DNA from: Bacteroidota bacterium
GTDB taxonomy: Bacteria; Bacteroidota; Ignavibacteria; Palsa-1295
Assembly: GCA_021324685.1 (NCBI GenBank)
Contig: JAJPIQ010000032.1
Location: 66,878 to 130,877, forward strand
Direction: 5' to 3'
DNA: 64,000 nt
Part shown: one piece after another, positions 38,716 to 47,667 of the stretch
Numbering within the stretch: the stretch's first letter is position 1
Layout: each line of letters starts with the position of its first letter
Notes under the pieces: generated by a model
The model's input: the letters and a program-made list of their open reading frames with translations, nothing else
What the model was told of the DNA's origin: nothing
Database searches by the model: none
Position numbers and translations under genes: made by a program

Positions 38716-41286
38716 TTAAATTCCCAAGCTCTCGCGAACGAGGCGCTCCGCGCTCGCGAACGCTTCGCCCAGGCGTTCGGGATATTTTCCGCCGGCCTGC
38801 GCGAGTTGTGGACGGCCTCCGCCGCGCCCGCCGACGGTCTCTGCGACACGCCCGACGAGATCGCCGGCCTTCAGTTTCTTTTCTTTCACAAGATCGTCTG
38901 AAACCGTGGAGACCAGCGATACTTTGTCTTCCGCAAGCTTCGCGCCAAGAAGCGCGACCGCCCCGATCCCGAGTTCGTCGCGGAGCATCTCGGCGAGCGA
39001 CTGCAATTCGCCCGAATCGCGAGCGAGGATCTCTGCGGCGATGAAACGCACACGTGTTCCGTCAACGGGGCGAGCGTCGGAAGCCAGGCGGCGCATTTCG
39101 GTACGCCGGGCCTCCAGTCGAAGTTTCGCAAGGTCCTTTTCGAGGCGCTGTTTTTCCGATTGAAGCGATTCGTACTCGCGGCTGAGTTCCGAATGCTTTT
39201 CTTCCTGCCGCAGGAACCACTGTTCGATCCCTCGTCCCGTTACGGCTTCGACGCGCCGAACGCCGCTGGCGATTGAAGACTCGCTCGTGAATTTGAAAAG
39301 TCCGATCTCGGCCGAATTCGCGACGTGCGTACCGCCGCAAAACTCGCGAGAAAAGGGGCCGAAATCGACGACGTTCACGCGCGCGCCGTACTTATCGCCA
39401 AAGAACATCAGCGCGCCCATTTTCTTCGCTTCTTCGAATGGAATGTTGCGGTGATGAATAAGTTTTATCGATTCGCGCACTTTCTCGTTTACGATCGCTT
39501 CGATCTCATGCAGTTCTTCCGGCGTCACTTTCTGGAAATGGCTGAAATCGAAACGCAGATGGTCCGGCGTAACGAGCGATCCGGCCTGGTGCACATGTTC
39601 ACCGAGAACTTTTCGCAGACCGGAATGCATCAGGTGCGTTGCGGAATGATTCCGCATGATATCGATGCGGCGGGAGCGGTCGATAGCGGCATGTGCCCGC
39701 ACTCCCTCGCCGGCATCGATCGCGTCCTCCTCCAGGATATGCGCGATCGCGGAACCCGATTTTCGGACGTCTTTCACGCGATGCGGATTCCCATCGATGG
39801 TCAGAATGCCCGTGTCCGAAATCTGTCCACCGGACTCTGCATAAAAAGGAGTCCGGTCAAGGATCACCGTATTGCCTTCGACCAGCAGCGCGGTTCCATC
39901 GCCTTCCATCTCGTCGTAGCCGGTGAAGGTCGATTCGACATTCGTTAGCTCGGTCGTGGCAGAGAGGACCTGCTTTTTCGACGCATGCACCCGGAGAGAG
40001 CGTTCTTTCTGCTCCTGCAGAAGCGCGTCGAAGCGGGGCATATCGACGGAAAGCCCGCGCTCGCGCGCGAGGATCTGCGTCAGGTCGATGGGGAACCCGT
40101 AGGTGTCGTATAGCCGGAAGGCATCTTCTCCGGCGATGGCGGGCGATTCGGAGCCCTCGACGGTCTTCGAAATATCCTCGAAGAGCGCAAGTCCTCGGTC
40201 GAGCGTAACGAGAAAGCTTTCTTCTTCGGAACGAATAACCTTCCGAACCAGATCGAGACGGTCACGAATTTCGGGAAAGACGTGACCCAATTGTTCCGAA
40301 GCAACGACGGCGAGATCGAAGAGGAACGGTTCCGAAAACCCGAGATTCCGACCGTACCGCACTGCGCGGCGCAGGATCCGGCGAAGGACATATCCACGCC
40401 CTTCTTTCCCCGGCAGCGCACCGTCGGCAATGGCCGTGGTCAGCGTGCGAATATGGTCCGCAATCACCCGCATCGCAATGTCGGATTTCTCATCCGAGCC
40501 ATACGAGCGGGTGGTTTTCTTCGCTAACCAATGGATGTAAGGCTCGAAGACATCGGTATCGTAATTAGAACCCTTATTCTGAAGTACCGCGCATGCGCGT
40601 TCGAAACCCATGCCGGTATCGACGTGCTTCATGGGGAGCTCTTCGAGCGAACCGTCGGGACTACGGTTATACTGGATAAAAACAAGGTTCCAAATCTCGA
40701 TGACACGCGGATCGCCGGCATTCACCAGGGCACCGCCCGACTTATCCGGCGTGTGATCGTAGTGGATCTCGGAGCAGGGACCGCAGGGACCGGTATCGCC
40801 CATTTCCCAGAAATTGTCCTTTGCGCCGAACCGGAGTATATGCGTCGGATCGATGTCCGTTGCCGATTTCCACATCTCGAACGATTCGTCGTCCGTTTCG
40901 TAGACCGTGGCATAGAGCCGCGATTTATCGAGCTTCCAAACACTCGTCAGCAGTTCCCACGCCCAGCCAATGGCCTCCTTCTTATAGTAATCTCCGAACG
41001 ACCAGTTCCCAAGCATTTCGAAGAAGGTATGATGGTAGGTGTCATGACCGACTTCTTCCAGGTCGTTGTGCTTGCCCGAAACGCGGATCACTTTTTGTGT
41101 GTCGGCCGCGCGAGTGTAGGAACGAGACCCGGTGCCGAGAAAGACGTCCTTGAACTGGTTCATACCGGCGTTCGTAAAGAGGAGCGTCTTATCGCCGTGC
41201 GGGATCACCGGCGCGCTGGGGACGATCTCGTGCCCCCGCGCCCGAAAAAAATCGAGAAAACTCTGTCGGATCTCTTTGGAAGTCAT
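38716..41286 (-). CDS. alaS: Alanyl-tRNA synthetase
   Basis: ATG 41286 gives 856 residues starting MTSKEIRQSFLDFFRARGHE, the standard beginning; longer frames are rejected. The class II aminoacylation core has FTNAGMNQFKDVFLG, HTFFEMLGNWSFGDY and GFPIDLT. The editing domain holds RNHSATHLMHSGL (HxxxH) and FCGGTHV (zinc Cys/His). The C-terminal DHHA1 part ends in the glycine-rich VGGRGGGRPQLAQAGG. Reaction: charging tRNA-Ala and clearing Ser/Gly mischarges. Length is slightly below the 875 of E. coli. Confidence 0.97.
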   Translation of the reverse strand: MTSKEIRQSFLDFFRARGHEIVPSAPVIPHGDKTLLFTNAGMNQFKDVFLGTGSRSYTRAADTQKVIRVSGKHNDLEEVGHDTYHHTFFEMLGNWSFGDYYKKEAIGWAWELLTSVWKLDKSRLYATVYETDDESFEMWKSATDIDPTHILRFGAKDNFWEMGDTGPCGPCSEIHYDHTPDKSGGALVNAGDPRVIEIWNLVFIQYNRSPDGSLEELPMKHVDTGMGFERACAVLQNKGSNYDTDVFEPYIHWLAKKTTRSYGSDEKSDIAMRVIADHIRTLTTAIADGALPGKEGRGYVLRRILRRAVRYGRNLGFSEPFLFDLAVVASEQLGHVFPEIRDRLDLVRKVIRSEEESFLVTLDRGLALFEDISKTVEGSESPAIAGEDAFRLYDTYGFPIDLTQILARERGLSVDMPRFDALLQEQKERSLRVHASKKQVLSATTELTNVESTFTGYDEMEGDGTALLVEGNTVILDRTPFYAESGGQISDTGILTIDGNPHRVKDVRKSGSAIAHILEEDAIDAGEGVRAHAAIDRSRRIDIMRNHSATHLMHSGLRKVLGEHVHQAGSLVTPDHLRFDFSHFQKVTPEELHEIEAIVNEKVRESIKLIHHRNIPFEEAKKMGALMFFGDKYGARVNVVDFGPFSREFCGGTHVANSAEIGLFKFTSESSIASGVRRVEAVTGRGIEQWFLRQEEKHSELSREYESLQSEKQRLEKDLAKLRLEARRTEMRRLASDARPVDGTRVRFIAAEILARDSGELQSLAEMLRDELGIGAVALLGAKLAEDKVSLVSTVSDDLVKEKKLKAGDLVGRVAETVGGRGGGRPQLAQAGGKYPERLGEAFASAERLVRESLGI

Positions 41287-41334
41287 GCGACTGGCTAACA
41301 ACAATGAAGTGGGAATGTTCAAAAAGAAGCCCCA

Positions 41335-41395
41335 CGCCCCCTCACCCGATTTCTCCTGCGGCGAAATGTCCCTCTCCCCACTGCGTGGGGCGAGG
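41335..41395 (+). repeat. Inverted repeat copy A near DUF559 gene
   Basis: A degenerate copy of a roughly 60-bp element: CTCACCC, TTC...GAAA and CCCTCTCCCCACTGCGTGGG in order. Copy B at 41465-41524 is in the opposite orientation. Confidence 0.55.
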
Positions 41396-41464
41396 CGAAT
41401 GTATATGTACCTGGGCAAAAGGAACGTAAATAGGTCTGCACACTCAATGCTAAATTCTAAAACT

Positions 41465-41524
41465 ACCCCTCTCCCCACGCAGTGGGGAGAGGGATGTTTC
41501 GCGTAGCGAAACCGGGTGAGGGAG
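41465..41524 (-). repeat. Inverted repeat copy B near DUF559 gene
   Basis: On the - strand it reads CTCCCTCACCC, GGTTTCGC-tac-GCGAAAC, then CCCTCTCCCCAC and GTGGGGAGAGGG, two internal palindromes. It is more intact than copy A and stands 43 bases before the DUF559 gene. Confidence 0.6.
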
Positions 41525-41566
41525 TGCCCATACCACGGACAGCAATAAATAATTATTTTTGCACTC

Positions 41567-41938
41567 ATGCCTGAACCTCGCCGACGTCCGCGAGCGACCC
41601 CGGAATTGCATCGCCGGGCCGTTAAGCTTCGGCAGGACTCCACCGCGAGTGAGCAGAAGCTTTGGGAGCAACTTCGCAACAGAAGACTTTGTAACCTAAA
41701 GTTCCGACGGCAACACATGATGAAACCGTTCATTCTCGATTTTTACTGTCCCGAACACTCCGTGGCCGTAGAAATCGATGGAAGTATCCACGATCTCCCG
41801 GCATCGCAGATCTACGATGCTACACGACAAGCGAAACTGGAAATGCAGGGCATTCGATTTCTTCGATTTTCTGCCGAGCGAGTAATGACGGATATCGATG
41901 GGGTGCTTCGGGAGATCGCGGCGGCGTGCGGCGAGTGA
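41567..41938 (+). CDS. DUF559 (Vsr-like) endonuclease-fold protein
   Basis: The 123-residue protein has the DUF559 pattern: TASEQKLWEQLRNRRLCNLK, FRRQHMMKPFILDFYCPEHS, VAVEIDGSIHD, RQAKLEMQGIRFLRF, then DIDGVLREI. The D...E.D arrangement is that of the PD-(D/E)xK/Vsr-like nuclease fold. Activity is not established for most members. Flanking inverted repeats of the GGGGAGAGGG type are typical neighbours of these genes, suggesting a REP-like dispersal. Confidence 0.82.
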   Translation: MPEPRRRPRATPELHRRAVKLRQDSTASEQKLWEQLRNRRLCNLKFRRQHMMKPFILDFYCPEHSVAVEIDGSIHDLPASQIYDATRQAKLEMQGIRFLRFSAERVMTDIDGVLREIAAACGE

Positions 41939-42006
41939 GCCCAGGGAGCGGTGGTCACTTTTCAATCCCCTCGAACGGAGTTCATTTTCGTTCCGTTTGA
42001 TACGGT

Positions 42007-42921
42007 ATGAAGTGTCTCGTTTCGATCCTATTGTGCTTCCTCGCCGCGAATGCCTTCGCCTCCCCCGCCGATAGCGGGAAGTGTCCGTGGAAGCTGCCGT
42101 TTACAATAACGATTCATTCAGTGGGTGGACTTCATCACTATATCAGCAATAGTACTGACCTTAAATTGTATCCCAATACCGATTACGGTACAACAGCGGG
42201 TACGGATGATTTTGCAATGACAGTCGATACATCGATATCTGATTGGGAATCACGCGGTGATTCTAACATTGTTTTTCACTACTCAATCAATGGTAGAATT
42301 CTTGTATTTTCCGTATCCGGCTATCATGCGGGAGTTGTTCCATATAGCTATACCGATTCGATTGCTTTCGCACTCCATAAAGATTCCATTATTTTCTTAA
42401 GCTGCGAGGCCAACGACTCCTACCCGTCTTCAGCCTTTATGCCAGGAGTAAGTAAATCTTTTTACTTTCGAATGTCCACTGTGCTCTTTACCGATACCTC
42501 GATGTTTACGATGGATTCCTCGTTTAGCGCGCATAATATTCAGACGAGAAACGACGAAACTGATAATTATTTTACATTCAGCGGGGGTATTTCATACATT
42601 GATCACAAGGATTTCACCGCCTCCTCCGTTATTCTCACTGGTCTTTTTCGCACGACTACCTTTTCCGACCCTCCATCCATCGTTGCCGGAGCTTCGCCAT
42701 CGAATAATATCGGTATTTACAATTCCAATGGCTCTCTCGCCTGTTCGTTCGATCGCTCAGAGCGGGAAAGGACGCTGGACGTTTTCTCGCCGTTGGGAAT
42801 TAAACTTGCGGCCGTCAATATCCCTCCCGCTACCGACCGCGTTTCGCTGCCGCATCTGCAACCCGGCTTTTATTTCCTTCGTCTGGAGGGGAATGTGAGG
42901 AAGGTCTTGCTCGGTGGTTAA
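42007..42921 (+). CDS. Secreted protein with C-terminal sorting-domain-like end
   Basis: The signal peptide MKCLVSILLCFLAANAFA precedes a 285-residue strand-rich mature protein. The last 75 residues (LDVFSPLGIKLAAVNIPPAT, LQPGFYFLRLEGNVRKVLLG) resemble a T9SS type A sorting domain that lacks the usual PNP opening. It is more AT-rich than its neighbours. No other domain is recognised. Confidence 0.65.
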   Translation: MKCLVSILLCFLAANAFASPADSGKCPWKLPFTITIHSVGGLHHYISNSTDLKLYPNTDYGTTAGTDDFAMTVDTSISDWESRGDSNIVFHYSINGRILVFSVSGYHAGVVPYSYTDSIAFALHKDSIIFLSCEANDSYPSSAFMPGVSKSFYFRMSTVLFTDTSMFTMDSSFSAHNIQTRNDETDNYFTFSGGISYIDHKDFTASSVILTGLFRTTTFSDPPSIVAGASPSNNIGIYNSNGSLACSFDRSERERTLDVFSPLGIKLAAVNIPPATDRVSLPHLQPGFYFLRLEGNVRKVLLGG

Positions 42922-42965
42922 CGGCTGAGCTTTTCCCGGCAAGGAATTCGCTTCGATCCTCTGTG

Positions 42966-44138
42966 ATGGTTATCACGGATATCTACGATCTCGAACGCCT
43001 GGCCCGAAAACGTTTGCCGAAGAGCATCTATACCTATTTTGCGAACGGCGGTTATGAAGAGGAAACCCTGCGAAGAAATATTGCCGACCTGCGAAAGTTC
43101 GTGCTCGTGCCCCATGTGCTGAACGATGTTTCCGAGCGTTCGATCGAAGGCACCATGGCAGGCATGCGAGTCTCGATGCCGGTCGGCTTAGCGCCCGTCG
43201 GGGCATGCGGCCTTTCGTATCCGAATGCGGAAGTCGAAGCGGCTCTCGCGGCAAAAGAAGCCGGGGTGCCCTTTTGCCTCAGCACGGTATCGATCGCCAC
43301 CATAGAAGACGTTGCCCGCGCGACGCGCGCTCCTTTTTGGTTCCAGCTCTATCTTATGAAGGACAAAAAGGTCGGCGAGGCGCTCGTCGAACGGGCCAAA
43401 CAGGCCGGCGTGAGCGCGATCGTGCTCAGTATGGACCTGCACGTCCGCAGCCAACGGCACGGCGAGCAAAAGCGCGGCATCGGCGCACCGCCCCGGGTGG
43501 ACCTTACGAATATCGTCGATGCCCTCGTCCATTTTCGCTGGCTGCTTTCGATGGTGCGCAGTAAGCGGCGAACGTTCGGGAATTTAATTGGGCTTGTGCC
43601 CCATGCGAAGAACGTAGGAAAAGTTACCGAATGGCTCGAAGAGCAATTCGACCCCACGCTATCGACCAAAGATATCGACTGGGCGCGAAACGTCTGGCCC
43701 CATAAACTGCTGGTCAAAGGGGTGCTCAGTGCGGACGATGCAAAGCAATGCTTCGATCACGGCGCGGACGGCATTATCGTTTCGAACCACGGCGGGCGCC
43801 AGGTCGATGGCGCCGTCTCGACGGTCTCCGTGCTTGCCGAAATTGTGGATGCCGTAGGCGGCCGGGGAGACGTTATCGTCGATAGCGGGATCCGCTCCGG
43901 CGTCGATGTGCTCAAAATGCTGGCATTGGGTGCGACCGGATGTCTTATCGGGCGAGCGTACGTTTATGGGCTTTCCGCCAATGGGAGGGAGGGGGTACAA
44001 AAAGCCCTTTCGATCATTCGCAAAGAGTTGGACCAGAATATGGCGCTCTGTGGACTGACCAATCTAAAGAATATTCCGCGCGATATTATTCGCGTGCAGG
44101 AAGGTGCCGAGCTGCGAAACCCGGCGATTCATTTTTGA
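42966..44138 (+). CDS. FMN-dependent alpha-hydroxy acid dehydrogenase (LldD/lactate oxidase type)
   Basis: The 390-residue TIM-barrel protein has VPHVLNDVSERS, PVGLAPVGACGL, FWFQLYLMKDK, LLVKGVLSADDA, and the substrate/FMN signature SNHGGRQVDGA followed by DSGIRSGVDVLKMLALGATG. These carry the catalytic His and Arg. It oxidises L-lactate or a similar 2-hydroxy acid; whether electrons go to the membrane or to oxygen cannot be told. An ATG one codon earlier (42963) is an alternative. Confidence 0.88.
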   Translation: MVITDIYDLERLARKRLPKSIYTYFANGGYEEETLRRNIADLRKFVLVPHVLNDVSERSIEGTMAGMRVSMPVGLAPVGACGLSYPNAEVEAALAAKEAGVPFCLSTVSIATIEDVARATRAPFWFQLYLMKDKKVGEALVERAKQAGVSAIVLSMDLHVRSQRHGEQKRGIGAPPRVDLTNIVDALVHFRWLLSMVRSKRRTFGNLIGLVPHAKNVGKVTEWLEEQFDPTLSTKDIDWARNVWPHKLLVKGVLSADDAKQCFDHGADGIIVSNHGGRQVDGAVSTVSVLAEIVDAVGGRGDVIVDSGIRSGVDVLKMLALGATGCLIGRAYVYGLSANGREGVQKALSIIRKELDQNMALCGLTNLKNIPRDIIRVQEGAELRNPAIHF

Positions 44139-44157
44139 AATTGAGGTAACGCTTCGT

Positions 44158-44493
44158 TCAGGTAAGGACCTGCGTATGCAGTGCGATCTCTTCAAGGACG
44201 GAAGAGACGTGCAGGCAGTCCATAATGTCCCCTTCGAAGACCAGCGCCTGTCCACGCGTATGGACGTCCCAGGCGACACTGGCGGCCTCTCGTTTCGAGC
44301 ATCCCGTAGCCTTGGAGACCTGCATGATCACTTCGTCGAACGTATGAACGTTATCGTTAAACAAAATCACGCGTGTCGAAAGCCCTTCGAGGACGTCGGT
44401 TTCTTCCGAAAATCCGGGTAAGGAGAATTCTTCTGCGAAGGATGGACTATCCGACGCGGTGGGCCAAAGTTCAGAGGCAAGATCGACTAACAT
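44158..44493 (-). CDS. clpS: ClpS-like adaptor protein
   Basis: The 111-residue protein has an unconserved, acidic N-terminal 38 residues and the ClpS core: RVILFNDNVHTFDEVIMQVS, KATGCSKREAASVAWDVHT, GQALVFEGD. The NDNVHTF motif binds N-degron substrates for ClpAP. No clpA lies beside it; it follows nfu and mrp on the same strand. N-terminal extension is longer than usual. Confidence 0.82.
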   Translation of the reverse strand: MLVDLASELWPTASDSPSFAEEFSLPGFSEETDVLEGLSTRVILFNDNVHTFDEVIMQVSKATGCSKREAASVAWDVHTRGQALVFEGDIMDCLHVSSVLEEIALHTQVLT

Positions 44494-44559
44494 TATCGCA
44501 ACAAGTTTTGGGTTTTCCTATAACACATCAAAAGACGAAATGGCTTCGAACAAATTCGA

Positions 44560-44880
44560 TTAATTTCGCTTACATTCGAAAATTTCTTCGATTTGAGTAT
44601 TCGAAACGGCCTCGACCCTGCGTAATTCCGGTGCATCGTGGAGCACGGCACGTTCGATACCGGCCCGGAGCGTCATGGAGGACAGGGAGCAGGTCCGGCA
44701 GGCGCCGACCAGGCAGACCTCGGCTACGCGAGATTCCATATCGATCCGAACGAGCTCGACACTGCCGCCATCGACCAGCAGATAAGGCTTGACGTGCTCC
44801 AGGGCACGCCGGACTCTCGTTTCAAGATCGCTCGCCGCCGCCGCACGGCCATTGTTACTGATTTCCTGAATATCAACCAT
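44560..44880 (-). CDS. NFU-type iron-sulfur scaffold protein
   Basis: ATG 44880 gives 106 residues; the longer frame translates upstream tandem repeats and is rejected. The C-terminal NifU domain is clear: VKPYLLVDGGSVELVRI and GACRTCSLSSMTLRAGIE with the CxxC cluster ligands. It hands Fe-S clusters to apoproteins. It is directly downstream of mrp, another Fe-S carrier, which supports a shared role. Confidence 0.87.
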   Translation of the reverse strand: MVDIQEISNNGRAAAASDLETRVRRALEHVKPYLLVDGGSVELVRIDMESRVAEVCLVGACRTCSLSSMTLRAGIERAVLHDAPELRRVEAVSNTQIEEIFECKRN

Positions 44881-44884
44881 TTCG

Positions 44885-44938
44885 TTGTTTCTCAAACCAG
44901 TGTTGTTTCTCAAACCAGTGTTGTTTCTCAAACCAGTG
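44885..44938. repeat. Three 18-bp tandem repeats in the nfu leader
   Basis: TTGTTTCTCAAACCAGTG is repeated exactly three times (starts 44885, 44903, 44921), 4 bases from the nfu start codon. The copy number may vary between strains. Confidence 0.75.
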
Positions 44939-44960
44939 TAATATGCCAAACGAATACTGA

Positions 44961-46082
44961 TTAGAGTTCGATCTGGACGGGGGTATGTTCCGGCGCGAAC
45001 GCGAGGATCGAGACCTGTCGGGCCATCTCGCATGCGATGTTGGCGAACGCCTTCCCGGCCGGTGAATCGGGTGCAGTCGCAACGATCGGATGTCCGGCAT
45101 CGCCGCCTTCGCGAACGGCAGTCACCAACGGCAACTCTCCTAAAAACGGTACTTCAAAATTCTTCGCTGCTCGCGCGCCGCCGCCATGCGCAAAAATTTC
45201 TTCTCGTTCGCCGCAGTGTGAACAAATAAAATAGCTCATGTTCTCGACGATGCCGATCACCGGCACGTGAACTTTTTCGAACATGCGAATGCCCTTCCGC
45301 GCATCGGCCAGGGCGACGTCCTGCGGCGTCGTTACGATCACGGCGCCGGTCAGCGCGAGCGACTGCACCAGCGTAAGCTGGATATCGCCGGTGCCCGGCG
45401 GGAGATCGAACAGAAGGTAATCGAGTTCGCCCCAATCGACATCGGTCATAAATTGCTTGAGGGCGCCGGACGCCATCGGGCCGCGCCACACCACCGCCGT
45501 ATCGGGATCGACCAAAAAGCCGATCGACATGATCTTGATGCCTTCGGCTTCGAGAGGGATCATTTTCACCTTATTCTCCGCCACCTGGCGTGCGGCCGGC
45601 TTCGCGCGTTCTAATCCAAACATGATCGGAATGCTCGGGCCGTAGATATCCGCATCGAGCAGCCCGACTTTTGCGCCGTCTCGCGCGAGTTGAACGGCAA
45701 GGTTCGCCGCAACGGTCGATTTTCCAACGCCGCCTTTACCCGAAGCGACCGCGATCGTGTTTTTTACTCCGGGCAGAATTTCCCCCTGTTGTTTTTGAGT
45801 TCCATGTGGCACTCGCGAAGTCATGCGCACGTGCACGTTCCCATGGCCCGCAATGCGTTCGACCGCTCGCTCCGCCTGAGATTGCAGCTCATCGCGTACC
45901 GGACAGGAGGGCGTAGTCAGTTCGAATGTGAAGCTCACATGACTTCCTTCGATCTTAAGATCGTGGATCATCCCGAGCGAGACGATGTCTTGCCGGAGAT
46001 CGGGGTCGTTCACGGTACGGAGCGCGTCGAGGACGTCCGATTCGGAAATTGCAGTGTTGGAGGATTTGGAAAAGAGGCCCAT
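44961..46082 (-). CDS. mrp: Mrp/ApbC iron-sulfur carrier P-loop NTPase
   Basis: ATG 46082 gives 373 residues. The N-terminal DUF59/MIP18 domain (about 10-90; DPDLRQDIVSLGMIHDLKI) precedes the deviant Walker A IAVASGKGGVGKSTVAAN, LLDADIYGPSIPIMFG, DLPPGTGDIQLTL and the cluster-binding CSHCG. It carries Fe-S clusters in the cytoplasm. nfu lies downstream and two glycosyltransferase-like genes upstream on the same strand; the gap to the upstream gene is 43 bases. Confidence 0.93.
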   Translation of the reverse strand: MGLFSKSSNTAISESDVLDALRTVNDPDLRQDIVSLGMIHDLKIEGSHVSFTFELTTPSCPVRDELQSQAERAVERIAGHGNVHVRMTSRVPHGTQKQQGEILPGVKNTIAVASGKGGVGKSTVAANLAVQLARDGAKVGLLDADIYGPSIPIMFGLERAKPAARQVAENKVKMIPLEAEGIKIMSIGFLVDPDTAVVWRGPMASGALKQFMTDVDWGELDYLLFDLPPGTGDIQLTLVQSLALTGAVIVTTPQDVALADARKGIRMFEKVHVPVIGIVENMSYFICSHCGEREEIFAHGGGARAAKNFEVPFLGELPLVTAVREGGDAGHPIVATAPDSPAGKAFANIACEMARQVSILAFAPEHTPVQIEL

Positions 46083-46125
46083 GCCAGCAAACTTTCGCGC
46101 AAAACCGGCGTGGTATTCTATAAGT

Positions 46126-47661
46126 TCACTCCGCTCGGCGATACAAATAATATGTTCCGATCGCGGTATCGAGGTGATAACGGTCCAGAAGGGGTTGAAA
46201 GCCGGGCAATGTGAGGAGTAGATCGAGCGTCGTCCGGTTCGTCGAGGCATCGAGCGCATTATCGACCACAATAAACCGTGTCCGAGCTTCCTCGAGCGAG
46301 CGGACATACTCGCTCCGCCACGCGTTCTGGTAGTCGGTAAAATTCCCATTCGGGTTCGCGAAGAGTCCCTGTATCGTAGTGAAGCGAGTCGCGAACGGCC
46401 GGTCAATGCGCCAGCGAGGCCCCGGCGATGTGAACGAGGCTACTTCGACGGCTTCGAAGGGCTTGGAATGCTCTTCGACATAGTTCGCAATCGACCCGTC
46501 TTGTCCGGAAAAGCGATCGAGATCGTGAGTGAAAATGGAAAAAGCTCCCAAAGAAAAAGAAGAGGCGACCAGGGACCACGGATAGAGAATAACAATCGCG
46601 AGCGCGACTGTCGCCGTACGAAATCCTGTGGCCCGAGGGCGTTTGCCGCAGGCTTCCCATAATACCGCAGCGACCACCGGCATGATACACGCAAAGAACG
46701 GGGCGAAATGATAGCTTGCCAATCGCCGCATCACTGCAATGCCGGCGATCAGGCTAAAAAAGACGAATACGATATAGAATATTTCCCGATTCGATGCCGG
46801 ACGGTAGATCGAACGTTCCCTTCGCCGCGCATGAACGATGACCGCAACGAGCCAGACCGCCAGGAGCGCAACGGCGACCCACGCGCGGCGGGAATAATCC
46901 CGGAACGCGAATAAATGGCTATACACTTCGATATTGTACCGGATTGTCGCCAGGTAAAATTGTTCTATGCCATGGGGAATCAATACATAGGGCAGGAGTC
47001 CGATCGCAACAATACTTCCAAAGCCGAACGCGATCGAGAGCAGCGGTTTCAAATCTTTGATGCTGCGGATTTGGAACAGTGCCAACGGCGGAAGCAGCAA
47101 CAGCCCGTAGGTAGGCCGAATCCAAAAAGCAATCCCGATAAAAATTCCAGTTCCTGCGAAAAAAATCCATGGTCGGGATTGCGATCGGTAGGCAGAAACG
47201 GTGCACCATATACTCGAGAGAATGGGCAGGATCGCAAAGGCATCGCGCTGACTCATGTATTGGCCCGGACCGTTAATGTAAAATAGCGCATAGAGTGCGA
47301 TGCCGAAAAGTGCGGCGCCCCGGTCGAGCCAGAACCGTCCGATCTTATAAAGAAGGACCAGGCTTGCAATCTGGAAGAGGACATCCATAAGGCGAAGCGA
47401 GAACTCGGAATTACCGAAAAGGGCCATCGCGCTCGCATGGATGAAGACCGTGCCTGGGAAATTACTGTCCCAACTCCCAAGGTAGGGCAGCCCATGGAAA
47501 CGGTAAAAGGTCCAGGCCATCACTTGCTGGATGTCGATGTCGGCATGAAAGGGATAGAGGAAGATCGCCGGAAGAACGAACAGCGTGAGCAAAGCCAGGG
47601 CCAGCACAGCGCGCCGGCGAGCGGGAACGAAAGAAAACGGCATCGGAGGCTGTAACGGCAC
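46126..47661 (-). CDS. GT-C glycosyltransferase-like membrane protein (paralogue 2)
   Basis: The 511-residue protein has about ten membrane helices. It carries YPFHADIDIQQVM (acidic first loop), LPYLGSWDSNFPGTVFIH, QRDAFAILPILSS and the C-terminal family block FTDYQNAWRSEYVRSLEEAR, then DRYHLDTAIGTYYLYRR. It lies head to tail with paralogue 3, only 6 bases apart, so they are probably one operon. The sugar donor is presumably lipid-linked; the acceptor is unknown. Confidence 0.75.
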   Translation of the reverse strand: MPLQPPMPFSFVPARRRAVLALALLTLFVLPAIFLYPFHADIDIQQVMAWTFYRFHGLPYLGSWDSNFPGTVFIHASAMALFGNSEFSLRLMDVLFQIASLVLLYKIGRFWLDRGAALFGIALYALFYINGPGQYMSQRDAFAILPILSSIWCTVSAYRSQSRPWIFFAGTGIFIGIAFWIRPTYGLLLLPPLALFQIRSIKDLKPLLSIAFGFGSIVAIGLLPYVLIPHGIEQFYLATIRYNIEVYSHLFAFRDYSRRAWVAVALLAVWLVAVIVHARRRERSIYRPASNREIFYIVFVFFSLIAGIAVMRRLASYHFAPFFACIMPVVAAVLWEACGKRPRATGFRTATVALAIVILYPWSLVASSFSLGAFSIFTHDLDRFSGQDGSIANYVEEHSKPFEAVEVASFTSPGPRWRIDRPFATRFTTIQGLFANPNGNFTDYQNAWRSEYVRSLEEARTRFIVVDNALDASTNRTTLDLLLTLPGFQPLLDRYHLDTAIGTYYLYRRAE

Positions 47662-47667
47662 GTCCGG

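Noticed and set aside
44560-45033. Longer nfu product containing three TGLRNN repeats
   Set aside because: The repeats come from an 18-bp tandem duplication upstream of a good ATG at 44880; NFU proteins do not carry such a part.
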